From Frankia alni (GTDB taxonomy: Bacteria > Actinomycetota > Actinomycetes > Frankiales > Frankiaceae), in contig JAMFSN010000101.1 in assembly GCA_026225295.1 (NCBI GenBank), positions 1 to 49,678 on the forward strand: a stretch of 49,678 nucleotides of DNA, read 5' to 3'. Shown piece by piece: positions 41,385 through 48,210 of this stretch. Below the pieces are notes generated by a model. It ran no database searches. It worked only from the letters and a program-made list of their open reading frames with translations, and was not told the origin of the DNA. The position numbers and the translations under genes were made by a program. Numbering within the stretch: the stretch's first letter is position 1; every line of letters starts with the position of its first letter.

Positions 41385-41564
41385 TCAGGCTGGTTGACGA
41401 CCCCGCATGCCGTACCAGCTCGGGATGACGGCCAGGATCGACGCGGCCGCGCACAGGTGCGCGTATTTCGGCTTGGTGATCGCCGACAGAACGATACCCG
41501 GGCGGCTGCGAAGATGGTCAAGCGCGGCGGCCCGGTCGGAATTGATCAATACAACATGTGTCAT
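41385..41564 (-). pseudogene. Short ORF, possible N-terminal remnant of an ATP-grasp-like protein
   Basis: 59 residues: MTHVVLINSDRAAALDHLRS, then RPGIVLSAITKPKYAHLCAA, then a tail to RGRQPA. Strand-helix-strand with LINSDR and ITKPKYAHL fits the N-terminal Rossmann-like segment of an ATP-grasp enzyme of about 400 residues. The frame ends far too early. Codon use is less GC-biased than around it. Family call is low confidence. Confidence 0.45.
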
Positions 41565-41816
41565 CCGGTGGACCCCGACAAAGCTCAGCCCGATCCTCCC
41601 TTTCGCGTCGCCGCGAAACGCGAGAAGAAGTGCGACGTTCAGGCCCGGCGGAACAGGTGCACAAAATTATTGTCCGGCCCCGGGCGGGACTGTCAAGACC
41701 CGGCCCGGCCGGGCTTCGCCCGGCTGGCGGGCGGCGCGGGTGGCGGCGGTGCGGGTGCGGCGGTGCGGCCGGATGGGTGTGTGGCCCGGTGGCCGGCCAC
41801 ACCGCCGCACGTCCAA

Positions 41817-41864
41817 CGGACGCTCGGAAGAAAGATGCGTGGCCGTCTTTCTTCCGAGCGTCCG
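41817..41864. repeat. 19-base perfect inverted repeat with a ten-base loop
   Basis: CGGACGCTCGGAAGAAAGA (41817-41835) and its exact reverse complement (41846-41864). Very strong hairpin. It could be a terminator, with its A-rich/T-rich inner end, or a transposon-like end. Confidence 0.8.
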
Positions 41865-41915
41865 GTTCGCCTGCCGGCCCGGACCGCGATCAGCAGACCG
41901 GCGAGGACGTTTGTG

Positions 41916-41939
41916 CCGGTGCCCGGGCCCGGGCACCGG
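41916..41939. repeat. 24-base perfect palindrome
   Basis: It starts CCGGTGCCCGGG and continues with the exact reverse complement; no spacer. It lies 24 bases past the stop of the minus-strand small gene, consistent with a terminator. Confidence 0.8.
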
Positions 41940-41962
41940 ATGGGTCCGATGGTTCAGGCCGA

Positions 41963-42205
41963 TTACCGGAGGCCCGGATTCTCCATCGGGTAGGGATCGT
42001 CGACATGGAAGCCGATCGGGGCGATCACGTAGTCGGTGAGTCGCTTGTCGGTGGCGTAGCGGTTCGCGGCGGGGGCGTCCTCGAAGGCGACGACGACGTC
42101 GCAGACCTGCTCGCCGTCGAACTGGACAACGGCGTAGACGGGCGCGGAAAGGAAACGTCGACCGGTGGACGGGACGGTCGGGGAACTGCGCAGCGGAGCA
42201 ACCAT
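41963..42205 (-). CDS. Small orphan protein, paralog of the DUF397-module protein at 22213
   Basis: 80 residues from ATG 42205 (GGAAGG upstream). VYAVVQFDGEQVCDVVVAFE, DAPAANRYATDKRLTDYVIA and PIGFHVDDPYP carry the block VV-(D/E)G---VVVAF----A---A---L-DY-V-P--F-VDDP-P shared with the protein at 22213. In this copy no XRE or DUF397 gene lies beside it. Flanked by two strong palindromes downstream. Function unknown. Confidence 0.75.
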   Translation of the reverse strand: MVAPLRSSPTVPSTGRRFLSAPVYAVVQFDGEQVCDVVVAFEDAPAANRYATDKRLTDYVIAPIGFHVDDPYPMENPGLR

Positions 42206-42465
42206 GGTGGCGGTACCTTCCGGCCGATCGAGGTGGGTCTCGGGCGGTCGAGCTGATTCGGGTGGCGACCCGCCCCCGTGACGGCGGGGCGGTCCGCGCG
42301 AGTGGGGCACCGATCTTCAGCGCCTACTATGGCCACCGGGGTGTGCAGATGCAAGATGCGGCTGCACGTGCATTAGGTCTCATCTTTCGGCCCGACCCGC
42401 CGGGCCGGCCCGGTCGCGGGGGTGCCTACACAACCGTCACACCGGTAGCGGGCAGGGTGGTGCGG

Positions 42466-43029
42466 GTGTCCCTGATCCAGCGCCGCCGGGCGGCCGGCGT
42501 CCTGACGGCCGGTGTACTGACAGCCAGCGTCCTGCTCGCCGGGTGCGGATCGTCGGTCGTCACGGTGCCGGCCAACCAACGGTCCTTCTTCGTGGTCGCC
42601 GCCCGGCGTTGCCCGGGGGTGCTGACCCCGGCCGGCCTCGCCGCCCAGGCGGAGGTCGAAAGCGGTTTCGACCCGACCCGCGATTCGCCCGCCGGCGCCC
42701 AGGGCCTCATGCAGATCACGCCGGCCATCTGGCGGATCTACGGCACCGACGCCGACGGGGACGGCGTCGCGAACCCCTACACGGCGGCCGACTCGGTCGC
42801 CACGGCCGCCAAGTACAACTGCGCGCTGGCCCGTACGCTGCGAGATCTGCCCGGTGACCCCACCACTTTGCGGCTGGCCGCCTACAACGCCGGGCCCAAC
42901 GCCGTTCGTCGCTACCGGGGAACGCCGCCCTATCCCGAGACCCAGGCGTACGTCCGGCGCGTGTTGACCTGGACGACCCGTTTCGCGCCCCAGTTCGCGC
43001 CGTCGCCCACCCCGTCCGCGACCGGCTGA
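42466..43029 (+). CDS. Lytic transglycosylase (SLT-domain) lipoprotein
   Basis: 187 residues from GTG 42466; GTG 42457 and 42460 are close alternatives. A lipoprotein signal ends in the lipobox LLAGC (Cys about 27), with repeat-like VLTAGVLTASVL in the hydrophobic core. The SLT fold follows: LAAQAEVESGFDPTRDSPAG with catalytic E65, AQGLMQITPAIWRIYGTD, and AAYNAGPNAVRRYRG. Cleaves peptidoglycan glycan strands, forming anhydro-muropeptides at the outer side of the membrane. Member of the Slt70-like family. Confidence 0.92.
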   Translation: MSLIQRRRAAGVLTAGVLTASVLLAGCGSSVVTVPANQRSFFVVAARRCPGVLTPAGLAAQAEVESGFDPTRDSPAGAQGLMQITPAIWRIYGTDADGDGVANPYTAADSVATAAKYNCALARTLRDLPGDPTTLRLAAYNAGPNAVRRYRGTPPYPETQAYVRRVLTWTTRFAPQFAPSPTPSATG

Positions 43030-43079
43030 CCGCGCCGACCCGGCCGGCTGGCGCACAGCTCGTTCCGTGGATCCCCGAC

Positions 43080-43292
43080 CTACCGGTCCGGTTCGCAGCC
43101 CGAGCCCAGCGTCAGCACCACGGCGTGACCCTCATGGGTCTCCACCACCTCACCTGTCGGGTGGTAGACCAGCGGGTCGGCGTTCAGCCACGAGGAACCG
43201 AAGGTCAGGGACTGGCCAGGGCGTACGACGAAGGTCCCGCCCCGGAGGGGTCCGTCACCCAGAACCGCGAGAGTGAATTCCGAATGCGCCAT
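43080..43292 (-). CDS. Small uncharacterised protein
   Basis: 70 residues if ATG 43292 is used; the frame extends to 43334, which would add SGETLRRHLVSRT. EFTLAVLGDGPLRGGTFVVR and LTFGSSWLNADPLVYHPTGE with VVETHEGHAVVLTL form likely beta strands. No domain recognised. No strong ribosome binding site. Confidence 0.6.
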   Translation of the reverse strand: MAHSEFTLAVLGDGPLRGGTFVVRPGQSLTFGSSWLNADPLVYHPTGEVVETHEGHAVVLTLGSGCEPDR

Positions 43293-43499
43293 AGTTCGCG
43301 ACACTAAATGACGGCGGAGGGTCTCACCACTCATCCGCCGCCGGCCAGATCTTCCTCACATCTCGCCGATCGGTCCACGGCGGCGGCGTCGACCGGGGAC
43401 GAGAATTCATCCATCGTCCACCTGCTCGATGTTTCGTCTACGCCGAGCGGCGGCGCCGGCCACCCGACCGCCGGTGTGGTGGTGGCCGATGACGATCTT

Positions 43500-43715
43500 T
43501 CAGCCGATCATCCAGGTCAGGTCGGCGGCCCGGACCTTGAGGTGTTCGGCCACCGTCTCGGGTGATCGGCCCTGGCTCATTGCCTCGCGAATTGCCTGGC
43601 TACGGGCCTGCCGCAACCGTTCGGACAGCTCCGGGCGTTGCCAGAGCAGATCATTGGCCACTGCGGCGCGTTCGGCCGGGTCAGCGATCGTGAGGAGCTC
43701 CGCGATAGTTGTCAC
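43500..43715 (-). CDS. Small helix-turn-helix-like protein
   Basis: 71 residues from GTG 43715. ELLTIADPAERAAVANDLLW, then RLRQARSQAIREAMSQGRSP and ETVAEHLKVRAADLTWMIG form helices with a likely HTH near 46-68 (AMSQGRSPETVAEHLKV). Resembles small resolvase-type or MerR-like HTH segments. Its neighbours do not indicate a partner. Confidence 0.65.
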   Translation of the reverse strand: MTTIAELLTIADPAERAAVANDLLWQRPELSERLRQARSQAIREAMSQGRSPETVAEHLKVRAADLTWMIG

Positions 43716-43794
43716 GTCCGCATCGTGGCGCCGAGATGACTGGCCGGCAAGCCCGTTGTGGTGCAAATGGCCCGGGGCGAGCTGCTCGGCGCCT

Positions 43795-44061
43795 TCAGGG
43801 CAGGTGGCGGCGAACCGTCAGTTGGTGGGCCGCGCTGCCGGCCTCCGGCATCGACCCGCGCGCACCGGGTTCACCGCGGCCGTACAGGTCGAGAACGAGG
43901 GCGAAAGGGCGTCCCGGCGTGTCCCGGGCCATCGCCCGCTCGACATCGCTGATCAGGACGGATGCGTTCGGGGCGTGGAGCTCGGTGGACGTCGGCAGGA
44001 GCGCCCACCAGCGGTCGCCGCGCCCGCTGGGGCCGAAGAAAACGCTCGGTGGCTTGGCCAT
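43795..44061 (-). CDS. Small protein of unknown function
   Basis: 88 residues from ATG 44061 (ATG 44064 also possible). SVFFGPSGRGDRWWALLPTS, then VLISDVERAMARDTPGRPFA and LVLDLYGRGEPGA are consistent with a small alpha/beta protein. High-GC codon use supports coding. No known domain. Confidence 0.6.
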   Translation of the reverse strand: MAKPPSVFFGPSGRGDRWWALLPTSTELHAPNASVLISDVERAMARDTPGRPFALVLDLYGRGEPGARGSMPEAGSAAHQLTVRRHLP

Positions 44062-44256
44062 CACCCGATCCTGGCCTGCTCCGGCCGGTTGCGGGGTGGC
44101 CCTCGGATGAACAGGTCGTGGCGCGATCCGGCGCGGCTGGCCGACGATCGCCGTCGATCTGACGAAACCGTAGAGTCTGGCCGACGGCTGGCCCCGCCCG
44201 GTCTCCGAGCCGGGCCACGCCGGCCGGGGTGACCGGCCTGATCGCGTAACCGCCGG

Positions 44257-44649
44257 TCAGGCCGCTCCGAGCGCCGCGGCAATGCTCTGGGCCCCACTGA
44301 GGTGGACCCGGGGGATCTCGAACGCCCACACCGCGCCGTCTGTGAAGGCCAGCTCCAGGACGCTGGCCGCGCGGCCCTTCTTGAAACCGGCCCGGTTCAG
44401 CGCGGTCCGCGACGCCGACGCGATGACGCTGCTCGTCGCCTTCGGCTTGAACGCGCCCCGCTTCGCGCTGAACAGGACAATCTCGTCGTCGTAGATCCCG
44501 AGATAGCCGATGCTGCCCTTGGTCAGCGGGCCGTCGCCGGGCGACGCGGCCAGCGCGCCCGCGAGCCCACCCACCGACGACACCGCCGAGCGGATCATCC
44601 CGCGCGGCTCGACGAAGGTGGCGGCCTGCGCTTGCTTGGGGTCGAACAT
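44257..44649 (-). CDS. Conserved small protein, PH-like barrel possible
   Basis: 130 residues from ATG 44649 with GAGGAACGAG upstream. SVGGLAGALAASPGDGPLTK, then GSIGYLGIYDDEIVLFSAKR, then LNRAGFKKGRAASVLELAFT and DGAVWAFEIPRVHLSGAQS form strands typical of a small beta-barrel plus C-terminal helix. Resembles actinobacterial proteins of about 130 residues without assigned function. The 240 bases to the next gene on the plus strand hold nothing clear. Confidence 0.75.
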   Translation of the reverse strand: MFDPKQAQAATFVEPRGMIRSAVSSVGGLAGALAASPGDGPLTKGSIGYLGIYDDEIVLFSAKRGAFKPKATSSVIASASRTALNRAGFKKGRAASVLELAFTDGAVWAFEIPRVHLSGAQSIAAALGAA

Positions 44650-44888
44650 CTCGTTCCTCGTTTCCTGAGCATTGAGCACTGGGTGCGGTGCGGTGCGGTC
44701 CGGTCCGGGTGCGGGGGCGGCCCCGCCGCCCTCGTGACCTGACACGGGAGGACCGGGATGCCGGTTCACCACGGTCGGTTTCCGGCCGCCGCTCCGACCA
44801 GGAATCGAACTGACGCCGGATACCCGGCCGGGATCGCGCGATCGGCAGGCCGGCGAAGCCGGCCCGCGCGGATGGCACACTGGCGGCC

Positions 44889-46292
44889 ATGCGCTCCGTC
44901 CGGGTCGGTTTCGTCCCTCTGGCCATTGCGGCGGTGGTGCTGGCCGCCTGCGGGAGCAGCGGTGGCTCGGCGCCCCCGGCCGGGGCGCCGGTCCCGGCAT
45001 CGTCCGGGTCGGCGGCGCAGCCCGCCCCGCGGTCCGCTTCGGTCGCGGACTGGCCGACCTACCACGGCACCGCCGACCGGCGCGGGGTATCGACGACGAT
45101 GCCGGCCGCGACCGGGTCCCTGGCCAGGGTCCAGGCGCTCACCCTGGACGGCCAGGTTCTGGCGTCGCCGCTGGTCGTGCAGGGTCTCACGATCGTCGCC
45201 ACCGAGAACGACTCGGTCTACGCCCTCGACCGGTCCTACCGCCAGGTGTGGAAACGCAGCCTCGGGTCCCCGTCCCCGGCCGAGGAACGCCAGTGCGGCG
45301 ACATCGACCCGCTCGGCATCACCGGCACCCCGGTCTATGACCCGACCACCGATCGCATCTACCTGGTCGCCGAGACCGGCGGGTCGGTCCGTCACCAGCT
45401 TTTTGCCCTCGATCGGGCGTCGGGCGCGGTGGCCTGGAGTCGCAGCGTCGATCTGCCCGGGGTCAGCGCCAAGGACATGCAGCAGCGCGGGGCGTTGGCG
45501 ATCACCGCCGGCCGGGTCTGGGTGTCGTTCGGGGCGCAGGCCGGCGACTGCGGCAACTACAAGGGCCGGGTGGTCGGCGTTCCGATCGGCGGCACCGGTG
45601 CCCCGGTCTTCTACAGCCCGCCCACCAGGCGGGGCGGCGGGATCTGGAACCCCAACGGGCCGACCGTCGACGCGGCCGGTGACCTGCTGGTCGTCTCGGC
45701 CAACGGCGCTGCCTTCCCCGGCGACCCGTATGACCACACCAACACGGTCCTGCGGCTGAGCGGGGCCGCGAAGGTCGTCGATTCGTTTGCGCCCTCGGAC
45801 TGGGCGGCCAACAACCAGGGCGACGTAGGTCTCGGCTCCCAGGGGGTGGCCCTGGTCGGGACCCGGTGGGCGGTGCTGGGCGGCAAGTCCGGCCCGGTGT
45901 ACGTCCTGAGGCAGGGGCACCTGGGCGGCATCGGCGGTCAGGTGAGCGTCCAGGACATCTGCCGGGCGTTCGGCGGCGCGGCCGTGAACGGCGACGTGGT
46001 CTACCTGCCCTGCACCGACGGCGTGCGCGCGGTCCGCGTCGATGACGCCGGCCAGCTGCACGTGCTGTGGCACGCGGACGACGCGATCACCGGCTCGCCG
46101 GTCATCGGCGGCGGGCGTATCTGGGCGCTCGACACCGATGCGGGGGTGCTGCACGCGCTCGACCCGGCAACCGGCAAGAGCACCGCCCAGGTCAAGGTCG
46201 GCAAGGCGAACCGGTTCGCGACGCCCGCGCTGTCCGGTACCGATGTCCTCGTACCGACGCTCACCGGCCTGGCGGTCGCGCGGTCGTCCTGA
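44889..46292 (+). CDS. PQQ-type beta-propeller lipoprotein
   Basis: 467 residues. Lipoprotein signal with lipobox VLAAC (Cys 21), then a Ser/Ala/Pro linker to about 50. The propeller shows repeated blade motifs: VATENDSVYALDRSYRQVWK, LFALDRASGAVAWSRSVDLP, GRIWALDTDAGVLHALDPAT. Two Cys pairs (QCGDID, GDCGNY) and DICRAFGG may form disulfides outside the membrane. PQQ-like proteins lacking catalytic residues often serve as structural or binding modules. No operon partner is evident. Confidence 0.9.
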   Translation: MRSVRVGFVPLAIAAVVLAACGSSGGSAPPAGAPVPASSGSAAQPAPRSASVADWPTYHGTADRRGVSTTMPAATGSLARVQALTLDGQVLASPLVVQGLTIVATENDSVYALDRSYRQVWKRSLGSPSPAEERQCGDIDPLGITGTPVYDPTTDRIYLVAETGGSVRHQLFALDRASGAVAWSRSVDLPGVSAKDMQQRGALAITAGRVWVSFGAQAGDCGNYKGRVVGVPIGGTGAPVFYSPPTRRGGGIWNPNGPTVDAAGDLLVVSANGAAFPGDPYDHTNTVLRLSGAAKVVDSFAPSDWAANNQGDVGLGSQGVALVGTRWAVLGGKSGPVYVLRQGHLGGIGGQVSVQDICRAFGGAAVNGDVVYLPCTDGVRAVRVDDAGQLHVLWHADDAITGSPVIGGGRIWALDTDAGVLHALDPATGKSTAQVKVGKANRFATPALSGTDVLVPTLTGLAVARSS

Positions 46293-46334
46293 CCGGAGCC
46301 GGACGGTCGCGTCCGCCCAGCCGGTGGGACCCGC

Positions 46335-46541
46335 TCAGCCGATGAGACCGCCGCGCCGGTCCCGCCACAGCCGGGCCCGCACCTCGTTGAGCCCGGCCAG
46401 CAGCCCGAACGCTCCGAGCAGGATCAACGTGAGTTCGTGGTACCCGAGGAACGTCAGCGTCGCGCTGGCGATCGCCGCCGCCAGGAGGGCGGCGTTCAGC
46501 ACGGCGTACGCCGTCCACCCGAGTGCGTCCGTACGGTTCAT
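46335..46541 (-). CDS. Small two-helix membrane protein
   Basis: 68 residues. AYAVLNAALLAAAIASATLT and YHELTLILLGAFGLLAGLNE are two membrane helices; the C-terminus VRARLWRDRRGGLIG is basic. No family recognised. The 260 bases upstream to the SsgA-like gene hold nothing obvious. Confidence 0.7.
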   Translation of the reverse strand: MNRTDALGWTAYAVLNAALLAAAIASATLTFLGYHELTLILLGAFGLLAGLNEVRARLWRDRRGGLIG

Positions 46542-46801
46542 GCGGTCTCCTTCCGACCCGGGCGACGCTGCGCCCGGTGCCCGGTGCGTTGCCCCCTACG
46601 TCATTCGTAGGACACCCGACGTCGGTTGGGTGACCGGGTCCGGTCGGTTGAAACTACCTGGAGTTTGCCGCTGATCACGCCCGGTGGAACTCGGCCCGCC
46701 GACGGACGTCGGTCGGCGGGTCGGGGGAGGGGATGCGCCCGATGCGGACCGGGGTCAGGCCGGTGCCCGTGAACGCCGTCTCGGAGATGCGACGGTCGGA
46801 G

Positions 46802-47251
46802 CTAGCTCTGGATCAGCAGGGCCAGCTCGGCGTCGAGATCGAGATGGCCGCTCTCGGTACCCGGCGGGACGAGGCAGTCCGTGCGGTGCAGGAACGACGC
46901 GATGTCCCGGCGCGTCATCCGGAACAGGGCGCTGCCCAAGGCGCTCGACAGCGACAGGTACATGACCAGCTTCGCGGCGTGGCCGACTTCGGTGAGTTCG
47001 TCGCCCGGCCAGACCTGCACGTCAGCGTCACCGACAAGGCCGGCGAGGCCGTCGCGCAGCAGTTGCCGCCCGATCGTCCAGCTCACCGTTCCCTCGGCCC
47101 CGAGGCCCGGGCCGACGTGGAAGCTGATGGTGACCGCGTAGGGGTCCGTCGCGTCGTACGCCATCGTCGCGGCGATCCGCTGACGGGCGATGCCCTCTTG
47201 AACGATGCGAACGGTCAAGGCGCTCGTGATCCAGGTGCTTTCGCTGTTCAC
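46802..47251 (-). CDS. SsgA-family sporulation and cell-division regulator
   Basis: 149 residues. MAYDATDPYAVTISFHVGPG and VSWTIGRQLLRDGLAGLVGD, DVQVWP, SLSSALGSALFRMTRRDIAS then FLHRTDCLVPPGTES are the conserved SsgA/SsgB blocks (Y-D-DPYAV, W--RELL--GL, GDV-VWP, A--FL-RT---VPPGTE). Such proteins position FtsZ and direct sporulation-specific division in streptomycete-like bacteria. No dedicated partner genes here. It supports a sporulating filamentous host. Confidence 0.93.
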   Translation of the reverse strand: MNSESTWITSALTVRIVQEGIARQRIAATMAYDATDPYAVTISFHVGPGLGAEGTVSWTIGRQLLRDGLAGLVGDADVQVWPGDELTEVGHAAKLVMYLSLSSALGSALFRMTRRDIASFLHRTDCLVPPGTESGHLDLDAELALLIQS

Positions 47252-47352
47252 CGATCTATCCTCCTGAGCCGCTCCGCGTAAGAGATGTGTACCTCCCGGA
47301 GCTCACCCTCCTGCTGACCATCGTCGCAGGCGGGCGAACCGTTCGGATACCA

Positions 47353-47988
47353 CTAAAGTCCCCAATCCACCGGTCCGAAAACCCGGCACCGGCAGACACG
47401 GGCGGCCGGGTGGAGTGGTTCAGATTTTCGCCAGCTACGCGGCCAGTTGATCGGGCTGTCCGCCCCGACCACCACCCGGATCGGCGCGGGCGGCCAGGCC
47501 GCGAAGGCGCAGACCGAGGCGAACACGGCGTCGGCTTCGGGGCGCTGGAACGGCAGACCGGCCGCGGCGACCTCGGGGTCGACGTCGTGCAGGAAGTAGA
47601 CGGCCTGATCGAAGTCGGTGGGATAGCCGCCGGCCTGGGCGGCCGCCACCCGGGCCGCGTTCGACCCGGTGTTCTCCCCCCAGGCGCCGGGCGTCTCGCC
47701 CGGGTCCGGCACCATCGCGTTGACCAGGACGAGCGCGGCGAGCGGGACCGCCTGGGCGACCAGCGGCGCGGTGAAGCCCCCCAGCGACTGGGCGACCAGC
47801 ACGACGTCCGACTGGTCGCCGATGGCCTCGATGACCAGCCGGGTGTACTCGGGCAGGCCGGCCGCCGGGTCGTCCCCGGGCAGCTCGACGGCGATCGCCT
47901 GGTGGCCGTCCGCTTCCAGGAGTGGGGCGATGAGATGCCAGTACCAGGCGGCTCCACCGGCCCCGGGGACCAGGACGTAGGTGCTCAT
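47353..47988 (-). CDS. Alpha/beta-hydrolase, C-terminally truncated
   Basis: 211 residues. STYVLVPGAGGAAWYWHLIA, ELPGDDPAAGLPEY, nucleophile elbow VVLVAQSLGGFTAPL and PIRVVVGADSP, where the Asp is the usual second triad member. After GADSPINWPRSWRKS the match stops and no catalytic-His segment (normally GGHxxALSRP) follows, so about 40 residues are missing and the activity is probably lost. An alternative frame at 47256 also fails to supply it. Resembles the 23-kDa EstC-type hydrolases. Confidence 0.8.
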   Translation of the reverse strand: MSTYVLVPGAGGAAWYWHLIAPLLEADGHQAIAVELPGDDPAAGLPEYTRLVIEAIGDQSDVVLVAQSLGGFTAPLVAQAVPLAALVLVNAMVPDPGETPGAWGENTGSNAARVAAAQAGGYPTDFDQAVYFLHDVDPEVAAAGLPFQRPEADAVFASVCAFAAWPPAPIRVVVGADSPINWPRSWRKSEPLHPAARVCRCRVFGPVDWGL

Positions 47989-48194
47989 GGGCGGCTCTGC
48001 GGTGTGGTCATGGTCCTAGATTAGGTTCGCCCGACCGGGCCTGGCCGGTCCCTCCCGCCGGCTGGCGCCCGACCCCGGCTCCGGGGTTCGCCGCCGCCCG
48101 GCCAGGCGATCGGAATGGGCCTTCTAACTGGACTTTTAGGTTGATCCTGGTTGGCGAATATTGCCGCGACAGGCTTGATCCAGCCGCGTACGAT

Positions 48195-48210
48195 TAGAAC
48201 ATGTGTTCGA
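48195..48210. promoter_or_regulatory. SOS (LexA) box overlapping the 13E12 start
   Basis: TAGAACATGTGTTCGA matches the mycobacterial/Bacillus-type LexA site TCGAAC-N4-GTTCGA at 11 of 12 arm bases. The ATG of the HNH gene (48201) is inside it. LexA-controlled 13E12 repeats are known in mycobacteria. Confidence 0.75.

Larger units (their letters stand above)
41141..41960. other. Gene-poor stretch of about 820 bases
   Basis: No full gene. It holds a short minus-strand ORF (41385-41564), a palindromic pair GTGTGGCC/GGCCACAC near 41780-41803, a 19-base-arm inverted repeat (41817-41864) and a 24-base perfect palindrome (41916-41939). GC is locally lower around 41540-41660. Confidence 0.7.

Noticed and set aside
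41407-42039. 210-codon plus-strand ORF in the 41-42 kb gap
   Set aside because: Runs through both palindromes and the opposing small gene; no domain-like pattern.
44257-45000. 247-codon version of the small gene at 44257
   Set aside because: The upstream half is Pro/Arg-rich; ATG 44649 has a good ribosome binding site and gives a compact 130-residue protein.
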